A stretch of DNA of 64,000 bases, taken from contig NZ_JBEPSM010000001.1 of the NCBI RefSeq assembly GCF_040548815.1, positions 372,001 through 436,000 on the forward strand, in the 5' to 3' direction. Positions 28,158 to 37,007 of this stretch are shown one piece after another; positions within the stretch are counted from its first letter, which is position 1; each line of letters starts with the position of its first letter. The DNA comes from Kaistia defluvii. Its GTDB lineage: Bacteria > Pseudomonadota > Alphaproteobacteria > Rhizobiales > Kaistiaceae. The notes below the pieces were generated by a model. The model saw only the letters and a program-made list of their open reading frames with translations. It had not been told where the DNA came from and did no database searches. The translations under genes were made by a program, and so were the position numbers.

Positions 28158-29612
28158 CTATTGCGGCAGCGCGCGGGTGGGCTCGGCGAGGGTGACCGCC
28201 GGCGGAGCCCATCGGCCGGTCAGGACGGCGCCCTGGGGCGCATAGAGGCGCATTGTCAGGTTGAACGGCCCCTTGGGAGCGGGCAGCCAGTTGGCTTCCT
28301 TGTCCTTGCCGGGGCTTTCGTTCTGGAAATAGAGCTCCAGCGAGCCGTCTGCATCCTTGACGAAGGGCATCCAGCTCGACACGGCGGAACGGTTGAGCGG
28401 GTTGACGACCGGGAAGCCTTCCGGGTCATACAGGGTAACAGACCAGAAGGCGTCTACCGGCGGTTCCTGGCCCGCCTCGAAATGCAGGACGTAGTTGTTC
28501 GCGCCATCCAGCGGCTTGCCTGTGGAATCGCCGAGATTGATCGGGTAGATGGCATCCTCCGGCAGATTGGCGCCAAGCCCGAACTGCGCGACCATCGCCC
28601 GCTTCAGGTAATAGTTGCCGTAGACGCCCATCGTGTCGGTGTTCAACGACCAGCCGTTCTCGACCGGGGCCAGCGTCTTCATTTTCCACGCCATCAGCTT
28701 CTGCGCATCTTTCGGCGCCGCCATCAGGGCTGCCTGCACGTCCGGCGGAAGCTTGGCGAAGTCGAAGGGCTGGCCGGGCACGATGCCGATCTTGGCGAGA
28801 TTGGCGACCATCGGCTGATCGGTCATGTGCGGCGGGTGCAGCTTGAGCAGCTCCGCCGCATAGGCGAAGTACTGGTCGCCGGGCATGCCATCGATCGTCT
28901 GCTTGGGCGGGGTCTTCATGTCGATCTTGGGATCGATCTTCACGGCCTCGGCCTTCGGCGACTGGCCCCATTGCGACAGCGGCACGACCTTGTAGCCGGC
29001 CTGGATCTTGTGCACGGCGTCATAGTCCGACGGGCCGTCCGTCTTGGTGCGGCCGATGAGCCAGACATAGGGCGTTGGCGCCTCCAGCCGCACGGTATCC
29101 TTGGGCAGCTTGAACTCCGTCAGCCAGTTTTCCTTGAGATCCGGCCGCCAGCCGGGCGGCGTCACCAGATAGTTGGCGGCCTCCGTGCCCGTCGTGCGCC
29201 AGCCGGGCGACGCGAAAACGTCCGTCCACATGTCGAGCATGGGGAGCAGGAAATAGCGGCCATCCGTATTGGGGCTCGATAGCACCACCGGCTCCTGCGT
29301 CATGTCCAGCCAGGCGATGGAGTAGAGCGTGTCGAAATTGGGCCGCACGACGCCCCTGAATTCGGCCGGGGGAAACTCCGGGACATTGACGACGGTGTTC
29401 ATCGGTCCGCGGCCCAGCTCCTTGCCGGACTCGACATTGGTGCTTTGCTGGCGGGTCAGATCCATCGTGATCAGCGGATAGAAATAGAGATAGGCGTCCG
29501 CCGCGATGGCGCGGGCCTGATCGCTGGTAAGCGCGGCCTCGGCCTGTGCGGAGGGCGGCGCGGCGGCTGCCAGCGCAGCCCCCAGTGTCGCCGCAAGAAG
29601 GGAGATACGCAT
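28158..29612 (-). CDS. Secreted DUF1254/DUF1214 protein
   Basis: The 484-residue protein has a signal peptide (MRISLLAATLGAALAAA, cleavage near residue 23). A DUF1254 domain follows (AYLYFYPLITMDLTR; VRPNFDTLYSIAWLDM), and a C-terminal DUF1214 domain (FWSVTLYDPEGFPV; LYFQNESPG). The family is widespread and exported; its biochemical role is undefined. The frame extends 75 codons upstream to 29837, but this part is lysine/arginine-rich, lies in an AT-rich promoter-like stretch and would precede the signal peptide, so I start at 29612. Confidence 0.87.
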   Translation of the reverse strand: MRISLLAATLGAALAAAAPPSAQAEAALTSDQARAIAADAYLYFYPLITMDLTRQQSTNVESGKELGRGPMNTVVNVPEFPPAEFRGVVRPNFDTLYSIAWLDMTQEPVVLSSPNTDGRYFLLPMLDMWTDVFASPGWRTTGTEAANYLVTPPGWRPDLKENWLTEFKLPKDTVRLEAPTPYVWLIGRTKTDGPSDYDAVHKIQAGYKVVPLSQWGQSPKAEAVKIDPKIDMKTPPKQTIDGMPGDQYFAYAAELLKLHPPHMTDQPMVANLAKIGIVPGQPFDFAKLPPDVQAALMAAPKDAQKLMAWKMKTLAPVENGWSLNTDTMGVYGNYYLKRAMVAQFGLGANLPEDAIYPINLGDSTGKPLDGANNYVLHFEAGQEPPVDAFWSVTLYDPEGFPVVNPLNRSAVSSWMPFVKDADGSLELYFQNESPGKDKEANWLPAPKGPFNLTMRLYAPQGAVLTGRWAPPAVTLAEPTRALPQ

Positions 29613-29744
29613 CGCACAGACCTGCTTTCTCCGCTTGGTGCGGACTTTGGGTTGAAGGATCGAGGCGTGTATATTTGGCGATGCATTCCGTTGCGTCGAG
29701 TAAATTCGTTTTGAGGTGCGCGTATGCTTGGAAATATATTTAGA

Positions 29745-29759
29745 AAGGAAGTTTTCCTT
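29745..29759. promoter_or_regulatory. Palindrome in the DUF1254 / VOC divergent region
   Basis: AAGGAA-GTT-TTCCTT is a 6-bp perfect inverted repeat in the AT-rich part of the 287-bp divergent gap (29613-29899). It is a candidate operator; no cognate regulator gene is adjacent. Confidence 0.3.
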
Positions 29760-29899
29760 ATTTAAGATGTCTGGTTTGACACGTGACGGTGCCTGTCTTT
29801 GCTTCTGGATGGCGGCTCGCGTGGAACGATCCGGCATCTGGGCGGATTGGGATAGCGCGCAGACGTGTTTGGTCTGGCCAACGGAATTGGGAGGGAGTG

Positions 29900-30319
29900 A
29901 TGGTTCAGGTTGTCGGGATCGATCATCTTGTCATTCGCGTCAGTGATTTCGAGCGATCGAAGGCGTTCTATGACCGGCTCTTCACGTTTCTCGGCTTCGA
30001 GGTGTTGGGCGAGTATGGCGACGCAATCGGCTGGACCAATGGCAAAACCCGCTTCTGGATCGGCGAGGCGGATGAGGAAGGCAAGAAGCATCCGCACCGC
30101 ATCGGCAATATCGGCTTTCATCACTACGCGTTTGAACTGCGAAGCCGGAAGGATGTTGATGATCTAGAGGCCTTCTTGAAGCGGGAGAACGTTCCCATCG
30201 TCGACCCTGCTGCCGAATATTACGAGGATTACTACGCGGTATTCTTCCTCGATCCGGACGGGCTGAAGCTGGAAGGTATGAAATATGGCGAACGAGGATC
30301 GGCCGACGGCGATGGATGA
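29900..30319 (+). CDS. VOC-superfamily (glyoxalase-like) protein
   Basis: The 139-residue protein has the vicinal-oxygen-chelate fold pattern: VVGIDHLVIRVSDFERSKAFYDRLF with a metal-ligand candidate His9, a central HHYAFEL and a C-terminal FLDPDGLKLEGM with a candidate glutamate. It could be a lyase, dioxygenase or resistance protein; the substrate is not evident. GAGGGAG lies just before the start. The OGFr-like gene begins 36 bp downstream on the same strand. Confidence 0.85.
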   Translation: MVQVVGIDHLVIRVSDFERSKAFYDRLFTFLGFEVLGEYGDAIGWTNGKTRFWIGEADEEGKKHPHRIGNIGFHHYAFELRSRKDVDDLEAFLKRENVPIVDPAAEYYEDYYAVFFLDPDGLKLEGMKYGERGSADGDG

Positions 30320-30355
30320 GGCCCGTGGCCGGAAAGCCCGGCGGGAGCCCCTGGC

Positions 30356-30880
30356 ATGACCGAGTCAGCTTTGGTGAGCTTCCATGCCGATGTGGCGACC
30401 GACAGCCGGGGCCGGCGGATCCAGGAGATCCTCGACTGGGACGACGACCAGTTGGAACGGGTCCATGATTATATCCAATGGCTCTTTCCGCTGACCGAAC
30501 GGAGCGCTTTCAATCCCGGTGCGCCTATCCTCACCGCGACGGATATTGCGGCCTTCCGCCAGCGCCCAGACCTTCGGGCGTCCCTCCACAAGGCCTTCCT
30601 CCGCCTGCTCGCCTTTTACGGCTTCGCCGAAACTACGGGCGAACCCGATCTAAGCATCGTCCGGGCGCCCGACTTCCCGCGCCGGGCGCAGAGCTGGGCG
30701 AGGCCGGGCAACCACAATTTGCTGCGCATTAGCCGCATTCTCCGCGCCATGACCCAATTGGGGTTGGAGCGCGAAGCACAGGCCTTCCTGGCGGCGCTCG
30801 AAGCGCTGAATGCGGAAGACCCGGCCAGGTTTGGCGTCGTGACGTTGCGCTACTGGCGGAATGCGGTCTCGCCGGGCTGA
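30356..30880 (+). CDS. Opioid growth factor receptor (OGFr)-related protein
   Basis: The 174-residue protein resembles the OGFr N-terminal conserved domain (a helical domain first named from an animal protein): WDDDQLERVHDYIQWLFPL, the FNPGAPIL segment, then FLRLLAFYGF. Bacterial members are scattered and have no known function. There is no signal peptide or membrane segment. It is preceded by GGGAG and probably co-transcribed with the VOC gene. It converges on uvrC with a 15-bp gap. Confidence 0.8.
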   Translation: MTESALVSFHADVATDSRGRRIQEILDWDDDQLERVHDYIQWLFPLTERSAFNPGAPILTATDIAAFRQRPDLRASLHKAFLRLLAFYGFAETTGEPDLSIVRAPDFPRRAQSWARPGNHNLLRISRILRAMTQLGLEREAQAFLAALEALNAEDPARFGVVTLRYWRNAVSPG

Positions 30881-30895
30881 CGAGAGCGTCGCGGG

Positions 30896-32911
30896 CTAGC
30901 CGGACCGATCGCCATTGTCGTGGAAGAAATCATAGATCGCGCGCGCCATCTGTTCGGAAATGCCGGGCACGCCGAGCAGATCCGGCACGCTGGCCCGGCC
31001 GACGGCCTTGGCCGTTCCGAAATGGGCGAGCAGGGCGCGCTTGCGCGTCGGACCGATGCCGTCGATCTCGTCCAGCGGGCTCTTGGTGAGCGCGACCTTG
31101 CGCTTGGCGCGATGCGTGCCGATGGCGAAGCGGTGGGCTTCGTCGCGCAGCCGTTGAACGAAATAGAGCACCGGGTCGCGCGGCTGCAGCATGAAAGCCT
31201 CGCGACCGGGCACGAAGAATTTCTCGCGGCCTGCGTCGCGGTCCGGTCCCTTGGCGATTCCGATTAGCGGCACCTGGTCGGTCAGTCCCAGTTCGTCGAT
31301 GATCGATTTCGCCGCCGACAACTGGCCCTGTCCGCCATCGATGAACACCAGGTCCGGCCAGGGGCCGAACCCGTCTTCGTCGCGTGGCGCCGCTTCGCGC
31401 GAGCCGGCTTCCTTGACGAGGCGGGAGAAGCGTCGGGTCAGCACTTCGCGCATCATGCCGAAATCGTCGCCCGGCGTGATGTCCTCCGAGCGGATGTTGA
31501 ACTTGCGGTACTGGTTCTTCACGAAGCCGTTCGGCCCGGCGACGATCATGCCGCCGACCGCGTTGGTGCCCATGATGTGGCTGTTGTCATAGACCTCGAT
31601 CCGGCGCGGCGGGCTTTCGAGGCCGAACGCGGCGGCGACGCCTTCCAGAAGGCGCGCCTGGCTGGACGTTTCCGCCAGATTGCGGCCGAGCGCCTCGCGC
31701 GCATTCAGCAGCGCATGATCGACGAGGTCCTTCTTCTCGCCGCGTTTCGGAACGGCGATCTCGACCTTGTGCCCGGCATGCTCGGAAAGCGCCGCGGCGA
31801 TCAGCTCCATTTCCTCGACCTCATGGCTGAGGAGGATAAGCGAGGGCACGGGCTTGTCTTCGTAGAACTGCGCAAGGAACGCGCCGAGGATTTCGGCCGC
31901 GTCGAGGCTCTTGTCGGCGCGGGGATAGAAGGCGTGGTTGCCCCAGTTCTGGCCGGTGCGGAAGAAGAACACCTGCACGCAGTTCTGGCCGCCTTCCTGA
32001 TGCACCGCCAGCACGTCGGCCTCGTCGACCGATTGCGGATTGATGCCCTGGTGCGACTGGACATGCGACAGCGCGGCAATGCGGTCGCGATAGATGGCGG
32101 CGCGCTCGAAATCGAGGTCGGCGCTGGCCGATTCCATGGCGCGGGCGAGGTCGGTCTTGATGACGGACGACTTGCCAGTCAGGAAGCCCTTGGCCTCGCG
32201 CACGAGCTCCGCATAGTCATCGAGCGCGATCTCGCCGGTGCAGGGCGCCGAGCAGCGCTTGATCTGGAACAGCAGGCAGGGCCGCGTCCGGCTTTCATAG
32301 ACCGAATCCGTGCAGGTGCGGATCAGGAATGCCCGCTGCATGGCATTCATCGTCGTGCCCACCGCGCCTGCGGAGGCGAAGGGGCCGAAATATTCGCCGC
32401 CACGGCTGCGCGCGCCGCGATGCTTCACCAGCTGCGGCGCTTCGTGGTCGGTGATCAGGATATAGGGAAACGACTTGTCGTCGCGCAGCAGCACATTGTA
32501 GCGCGGGCGCAGGCGCTTGATCAGGTTCGCTTCCAGCAGCAGCGCTTCCGTCTCGGTCCGCGTCGTGACGAATTCCATCGTCGCGGTCTGCTGGATCATG
32601 CGGATGATCCGGTTCGACTGCATGCCGATGCGCGTGTAGCTGGTGACGCGCTTCTTGAGGTTCCGCGCCTTGCCGACATAGAGCACGTTGCCGCTCTGGT
32701 CGAACATCCGGTAGACGCCGGGCGCATTGGGCAGGCGCGTGACGAAATCCGCAATCACCGACGCGCCCTGGCCACGCGACAGGAATTCGCCGCCCGCCTC
32801 GAAGGCGGTCTCGGCCGATGGCGCTTCTTCCGGCGCGACCGGGATCGCGGCGGAATCGCCTTCGATCTCGGGCTCGGGCTTGTCGATATCGTGGGGAGGC
32901 AGGGTGTTCAC
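30896..32911 (-). CDS. uvrC: UvrABC system protein C
   Basis: UvrC makes both incisions in nucleotide excision repair. The 671-residue protein has a variable N-terminal extension of about 50 residues, then the GIY-YIG nuclease (GVYRMFD ... [13 protein letters not shown]), a cysteine-bearing region ([12 protein letters not shown]) and a UVR motif. The RNase-H-like nuclease follows ([19 protein letters not shown]), then C-terminal helix-hairpin-helix repeats. The GTG at 32911 overlaps the upstream SDR stop (GTGA); an ATG at 32944 would overlap the SDR gene by 37 bp. Confidence 0.95.
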   Translation of the reverse strand: MNTLPPHDIDKPEPEIEGDSAAIPVAPEEAPSAETAFEAGGEFLSRGQGASVIADFVTRLPNAPGVYRMFDQSGNVLYVGKARNLKKRVTSYTRIGMQSNRIIRMIQQTATMEFVTTRTETEALLLEANLIKRLRPRYNVLLRDDKSFPYILITDHEAPQLVKHRGARSRGGEYFGPFASAGAVGTTMNAMQRAFLIRTCTDSVYESRTRPCLLFQIKRCSAPCTGEIALDDYAELVREAKGFLTGKSSVIKTDLARAMESASADLDFERAAIYRDRIAALSHVQSHQGINPQSVDEADVLAVHQEGGQNCVQVFFFRTGQNWGNHAFYPRADKSLDAAEILGAFLAQFYEDKPVPSLILLSHEVEEMELIAAALSEHAGHKVEIAVPKRGEKKDLVDHALLNAREALGRNLAETSSQARLLEGVAAAFGLESPPRRIEVYDNSHIMGTNAVGGMIVAGPNGFVKNQYRKFNIRSEDITPGDDFGMMREVLTRRFSRLVKEAGSREAAPRDEDGFGPWPDLVFIDGGQGQLSAAKSIIDELGLTDQVPLIGIAKGPDRDAGREKFFVPGREAFMLQPRDPVLYFVQRLRDEAHRFAIGTHRAKRKVALTKSPLDEIDGIGPTRKRALLAHFGTAKAVGRASVPDLLGVPGISEQMARAIYDFFHDNGDRSG

Positions 32912-33672
32912 TCGTTGATGCCTACGACGTCCGGCGTTTCCCATGCAAGATGCTGCCCGCCATCGAGCGCGATCATCTGGCCGGTGATGGAACGTGTTTC
33001 ATACAGATATCGTATCGTCCGACCGAATTCGCAAAGGTCGGGTCCGTGACGCAACAGCACGGCTTCCGCCTGCTTGCGGAATTCGGCCGGATCCTGGCGC
33101 GGCGAGGGCAGGGTGGGGCCCGGCCCGATGGCATTGACGCGGATGCGCGGCGCCAGCGCCTGGGCCAGCGTCCGGGTCGCGGTCAGCAGGCCGGATTTCG
33201 ACAGCTGATAGGAAACGAAGTGTGGCGTCGTCTTCCAGGCGCGCTGGTCGATCATGTTGACGACAAGTCCGTCCCGGTCGGCCGGAAGCTGGGCGGCGAA
33301 GGCGTCGGCCAGGAAGACAGGCGCGGCAAGGTTGACCGCCATCTGGCGCTGGAAGCGCGCCGGCTCGAGCGAGCCGATGCCGTCCGCCTCGAAGATCGAG
33401 GCATTGTTGACGAGCAGCGTCAACGGTCCGAGCGCCGCGGCAGCCTTGGCCGGCAAGGCGCGCGCGGCGTCGAGATCGGCGAGGTCCGCGGTGACCACGG
33501 CGGCGCGGCCGCCCTGTTTGCGGACATCCTCGGCCAGCGCCTCGGCCACGGCGACTGAGCTTCGGCAATGGATGGCGACGGCAAAGCCGTTTTTCGCGAG
33601 GTCCTCGACGATGGCGCGCCCGATTCGCCGCGCGCCACCGGTGACCAGCGCGATGCCCTTTTCGTCCGTCAT
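32908..33672 (-). CDS. SDR oxidoreductase, pteridine-reductase/FolM-like
   Basis: The 254-residue short-chain dehydrogenase has the nucleotide motif TGGARRIGR, the NNAS motif and the catalytic YxxxK (YQLSK). It ends in [10 protein letters not shown]. The TGxxxRxG form and C-terminal DGGxHL are typical of pteridine reductases/FolM-like dihydrofolate reductases. A role in folate or biopterin reduction is plausible but unproven. It sits directly upstream of uvrC with a 4-bp overlap, an arrangement common in the order. Confidence 0.85.
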   Translation of the reverse strand: MTDEKGIALVTGGARRIGRAIVEDLAKNGFAVAIHCRSSVAVAEALAEDVRKQGGRAAVVTADLADLDAARALPAKAAAALGPLTLLVNNASIFEADGIGSLEPARFQRQMAVNLAAPVFLADAFAAQLPADRDGLVVNMIDQRAWKTTPHFVSYQLSKSGLLTATRTLAQALAPRIRVNAIGPGPTLPSPRQDPAEFRKQAEAVLLRHGPDLCEFGRTIRYLYETRSITGQMIALDGGQHLAWETPDVVGINE

Positions 33673-34015
33673 TCTGCCTGCCGATCGTGCGAATCCATGG
33701 GACTGCGAAGATAGGGTGGCGCGGCCATTTCGGTAAGCCTTCATTAGGCTTGGTTAAATGTGGTCAACACCTGCGTCGACACCATGTCAGAGGGGTTAAC
33801 GCGAAAAGGTTCCATTCGCTAAAATTGTCGTTAAATCAGGTGGTTAACACCGATTTGCGTGATTTTGGCAACGCTGGCCGAATGCCCCGAACATGCCGCA
33901 ATTCCTGTCATGTTCTGCCGCAATGACAGGGTTAATTCGGACCATCGGATCGGGGGCAGAAAGTCGCTCCCGGATCAAGTTTTGTAAGTTCAGTTTAGTA
34001 AGCATGGAGACTAAG
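33673..34015. promoter_or_regulatory. Divergent SDR / omp25 control region with CtrA-like half-sites
   Basis: This 343-bp gap is AT-rich and contains the hexamer GGTTAA (complement of TTAACC) at 33752, 33794, 33842 and 33930. Further TTAA tetramers lie between. TTAACC is the core half-site of the alphaproteobacterial cell-cycle regulator CtrA. An AAGCCT / AGGCTT inverted repeat lies at about 33735-33751. I infer cell-cycle control of the Omp gene; exact promoter elements are not assigned. Confidence 0.45.
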
Positions 34016-34672
34016 ATGCTGCGTATCCGCACCCTCTCCCTCGGCGCTCTGGCGCTCGCTCTTTCGGCAGCCCCGGTTCTGGCTGCGGATCTCACCTACG
34101 AGCCGGCCCCGGCTCCGATGGCTCCGGCCGCGCAGGCATTCAGCTGGACCGGCCCGTATGTCGGCGCCCTGGTCGGCTACGGCTGGTCCTCCAGCGATGC
34201 CAACTCGCTCGGCGCTTTCGGCAGCGTGAACGGCGACGGCTTCAAGGGCGGCCTCTATGCAGGCTACAACTTCGACATGGGCAACCAGTGGGTTGTCGGT
34301 GCTGAAATCGACGCCAACCTCGATGACGTCAGCGGCTACAACGCCCTCGGCGGCTTCCGTCAGAAGTGGGACGGCACGGCCCGCGCTCGCGTCGGTTACG
34401 CCTTCGACCGTTACCTCGCTTACGGCACCGGTGGTGCAGCGATCTCGGGCGCCAAGGCTTCGGTCAACGGTGCTGGTTCGGACGATCAGACCCACATGGG
34501 TTGGACCGTTGGCGCCGGCGTTGAGGCCCAGGTCTGGAACAACGTCACCGCTCGCGTCGAATACCAGTACGCTTCCTACGGCAAGGAACACTACGACATC
34601 GGCGGCCCGGGCGGCACCGACATCGACTTCAGCACCAACACGATCCGTGCTGGCGTTGGCGTGAAGTTCTAA
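34016..34672 (+). CDS. Omp25/Omp31-family outer-membrane beta-barrel protein
   Basis: The 218-residue protein has a signal peptide (cleavage after VLAA, about residue 23), a short Pro/Ala linker (YEPAPAPMAP) and an eight-strand OmpA-like barrel. The barrel begins FSWTGPYVGALVGYGW and ends with the terminal-phenylalanine strand RAGVGVKF. These proteins are abundant structural outer-membrane proteins of Hyphomicrobiales. GGAGA lies five bases before the ATG at 34016; another ATG is at 34004. Codon use is strongly biased to C-ending codons, as expected for high expression. A strong terminator follows. Confidence 0.93.
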   Translation: MLRIRTLSLGALALALSAAPVLAADLTYEPAPAPMAPAAQAFSWTGPYVGALVGYGWSSSDANSLGAFGSVNGDGFKGGLYAGYNFDMGNQWVVGAEIDANLDDVSGYNALGGFRQKWDGTARARVGYAFDRYLAYGTGGAAISGAKASVNGAGSDDQTHMGWTVGAGVEAQVWNNVTARVEYQYASYGKEHYDIGGPGGTDIDFSTNTIRAGVGVKF

Positions 34673-34700
34673 GATCGGTTCTTCCGAACCTGATCAAAAC

Positions 34701-34732
34701 GCCGGCGGGGCAACCCGCCGGCGTTTTTTTGT
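34701..34732 (+). terminator. Strong terminator after omp25
   Basis: A perfect 11-bp stem (ACGCCGGCGGG / CCCGCCGGCGT) with a GCAA tetraloop is followed by TTTTTTT. Confidence 0.92.
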
Positions 34733-34770
34733 TTTGGCGGCGTTATCCGGTGTTCTGGTTGGCTCACCTG

Positions 34771-34808
34771 CCCAAACAAAAAGAGCCCCGGCGATGCCGG
34801 GGCTCTTT
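34771..34808 (-). terminator. Terminator for the minus-strand IMPase/GST/RNase T2 operon
   Basis: A perfect 13-bp stem (AAAGAGCCCCGGC / GCCGGGGCTCTTT, three-base loop) is followed on the minus strand by TTTGTTTG. It lies 24 bp after the inositol-phosphatase-family stop. Confidence 0.85.
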
Positions 34809-34832
34809 CGTCTGTCGGATGGTCCCGGCCGA

Positions 34833-35678
34833 TCAGGCGCGGGCATATTCCGTGCCGGCGAACAGGGCCGCCTGCAGCGCATGCCAGCTTTCCTCGTCCG
34901 GCGCGCAGAGCAGGCCGCCTTCGCGATGCGTCGGCAGGTAGGCGCTGCCGTCGAAGCGGGCGGAATAGCCGCCGGCCTCCTGATGGATCAGCCAGCCCGC
35001 GACGTGGTCCCAGACGGTCAGCTTGGCATAGAGACCGAAATGGCTGTTGCCGCCGGCCAGCATCCGGTACTCGTGCGCGGCGCAGCGATAGCCGGCTGCA
35101 GAGCGGGTTGACGCCAGATTGGCGCAGACCTGCGAACGCAGCGGTTCCGGCAGCAGGGACCAGGACGCGGTGCCCGACATCTGGGGAACCGGCTTCGCGG
35201 CCGCGACCTGGAGGTCGTTGCGCTCGCCGCTGGCATTCTCCGTCCAGGCGCCTTCCCCGCGAATGGCCGTGGTCCAGTCGCCGCCGATCGGGTCCAGGAT
35301 GACGCCGCCGACCGCCTCGCCGCGAACCACAACGCCGGCCATGACTCCGAACAGGGTGAGCCCAGAGGCAAAATTCTTGGTGCCATCGACGGGGTCGACG
35401 ATAAAGGCGAGTTCGGCGCCGTCGAGCCGGTCGAGCAGCGCCTCATCCGCCGATACCGCCTCTTCGCCGATGACCACGGCGCCCGGAAATGCCTTGTTCA
35501 ACGCGGCGGTGATCATCCGCTCCGCCGCCTCGTCGGCGTCGGTGACGAGGTCTTCGGCCGAAGTCTTCTGGCGGATCGCCCCGGCGCTCAGATGCCGGAA
35601 GCGCGGCAGGATCTCGGCTTCCGCAGCGTCGTGCAGGATCCGGGCGACCGTCTGGGCATCGCCCACTGAAAAGCTCAT
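34833..35678 (-). CDS. Inositol monophosphatase-family phosphatase
   Basis: The 281-residue metal-dependent phosphatase shows the family motifs: the first metal-site glutamates in VIGEEAVS, DPVDGTKNF and the second signature WDHVAGWL. Family members hydrolyse inositol phosphates, histidinol phosphate, fructose 1,6-bisphosphate or PAP; this sequence alone does not decide. It is the last gene of a minus-strand run, 16 bp after the GST gene. A second, different family member is at 60141-60947. Confidence 0.85.
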   Translation of the reverse strand: MSFSVGDAQTVARILHDAAEAEILPRFRHLSAGAIRQKTSAEDLVTDADEAAERMITAALNKAFPGAVVIGEEAVSADEALLDRLDGAELAFIVDPVDGTKNFASGLTLFGVMAGVVVRGEAVGGVILDPIGGDWTTAIRGEGAWTENASGERNDLQVAAAKPVPQMSGTASWSLLPEPLRSQVCANLASTRSAAGYRCAAHEYRMLAGGNSHFGLYAKLTVWDHVAGWLIHQEAGGYSARFDGSAYLPTHREGGLLCAPDEESWHALQAALFAGTEYARA

Positions 35679-35694
35679 GGAATTCTCCGGGGGA

Positions 35695-36297
35695 TCAGGA
35701 TGGGAAGCGCGTCAGCTCGAAGCTCGGGACGCGGGCGGCGAAGTCGTCGAGGAAGGCGACCAGCCGGGGATGGGTGGCGCGCCAGGCGCCCTCGAAGCGA
35801 AGGTCTAGATAGCCAAGCGCACAGGCGAGCGCGATCGAACCGACATGAACCGCTCCATGGAAGGCATGGGCCTCGGCGGCGGCGAGGCCACGATCGACCT
35901 TGCCTTGCTGATGTGTCGTCCATTTGACGCTCTGCTGCGCCGGGTCGCGCCAGCGGCTCTCATAGACCTGGAGCAGCGCGGCGTCGGCGATGCCATCGGC
36001 CAGCGCCTGCGCCGCCAGAACCGGATAGCGCGTCGCGGCATCGGCCGGGATGATCTTTGCGCCGCCGGCCAGGTGATCGAGATATTCGACGATGACGCGG
36101 GAATCGTAGAGCACCGTGCCGTCCTCGAGTATCAGCGCCGGGATCTTGCCGAGCGGGTTCTGCTGCCGGAGCACCTCGTTCGGATCTGCCGTATCGGCGG
36201 CGACGATGTCGATTCGGTCCATCAGTCCGAGATGATGGGCGGCGATCTTGACCTTGCGCCCGAACGGGGAGGCGGGCGAACTGCGCAGCACGAGCAA
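35695..36297 (-). CDS. Glutathione S-transferase family protein
   Basis: The 200-residue protein starts LVLRSSPASPFGRKVKIAA, where the serine in SPASPF is the likely glutathione-activating residue, followed by NPLGKIPALI and YDSRVIVEYLD. No ATG fits. I chose the TTG at 36297 because AAGGA lies seven bases upstream. The C-terminal helical domain is complete. It lies 41 bp after the RNase T2 gene. Confidence 0.83.
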   Translation of the reverse strand: MLVLRSSPASPFGRKVKIAAHHLGLMDRIDIVAADTADPNEVLRQQNPLGKIPALILEDGTVLYDSRVIVEYLDHLAGGAKIIPADAATRYPVLAAQALADGIADAALLQVYESRWRDPAQQSVKWTTHQQGKVDRGLAAAEAHAFHGAVHVGSIALACALGYLDLRFEGAWRATHPRLVAFLDDFAARVPSFELTRFPS

Positions 36298-36338
36298 AGC
36301 GAGGGTCCTTGTCGGATTGGGGAAAGTGTCCTGCCGGC

Positions 36339-37007
36339 CTAGCGGACCGGCGGCATGACGAGGCTGTTGTTGCGGCAGGCCTTGCGGTCCACCTCGGCGC
36401 AATCGCGGAAGCGGAGATCCTTCGTCAGGCAGACGCGCACTTCCTTCAGCCGCCGCGAATCGCAGCTGACGGCGATGCCGCTGGCCTTGAGGCCGGGATT
36501 GGCGGCGATGAAGGCGGCCTCGACGTCGCGGGGCGAGACCGTCAGATAATCCGGCAGGTCGACAAACTGGCGCGGGATCCGCACGGCATCATGCGCCTGG
36601 CGGGTCAGGTCGAAATAATCCGAAGGCTCCAGGCCGGAGCAGGAGCCGTGCGTTCGCCATTCATGTCGCACGAGAGACGGACTCGGCATCACGTCGAGCA
36701 TGCTGTCGACGAGGCGGCGCGGCAATCCGCTGCGCGGACCCACATCGCAATCGCGCGGCGAGCCGCGTTCATATTGCGGCCAGAGGCCATGCACGACAAA
36801 GGCGAAGGGACGGGGGCCGCCGCACTGGATGCGGTCGGAGCGCCCGCGGTCCTGGCAATAGGTCGGCGACCATGACAGCGACAGAACGTAAAAATCGAAA
36901 TCGCCCGGCGTGTCGGCAGACGCCGGCACGCCCGCTGTCATCCAGGCGGATAGGGCGAGAAAAACCGCCAACAGGCCACCGACGGCCCGCGAGCGTGGCA
37001 CGCTCAA
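36339..37007 (-). CDS. Secreted ribonuclease T2 family protein
   Basis: RNase T2 enzymes cut single-stranded RNA through a 2',3'-cyclic intermediate, usually outside the cytoplasm. Counting from the TTG at 37007 the protein has 222 residues, a signal peptide to about residue 31 and both active-site segments intact: CAS I VVHGLWPQYE (H73) and CAS II RHEWRTHGSC (H115, H120). Several cysteines suit disulfides. Start choice is uncertain: TTG 37007 overlaps the upstream stop (TTGA), GTG 37034 and GTG 37001 are alternatives, and none has a strong ribosome site. Confidence 0.87.
   Translation of the reverse strand: MSVPRSRAVGGLLAVFLALSAWMTAGVPASADTPGDFDFYVLSLSWSPTYCQDRGRSDRIQCGGPRPFAFVVHGLWPQYERGSPRDCDVGPRSGLPRRLVDSMLDVMPSPSLVRHEWRTHGSCSGLEPSDYFDLTRQAHDAVRIPRQFVDLPDYLTVSPRDVEAAFIAANPGLKASGIAVSCDSRRLKEVRVCLTKDLRFRDCAEVDRKACRNNSLVMPPVR

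Noticed and set aside
29613..29837. 75-residue N-terminal extension of the DUF1254 protein
   Set aside because: It would bury the signal peptide and runs through the AT-rich promoter-like stretch.
31577..33049. 490-codon plus-strand frame opposite uvrC
   Set aside because: Antisense shadow of uvrC.
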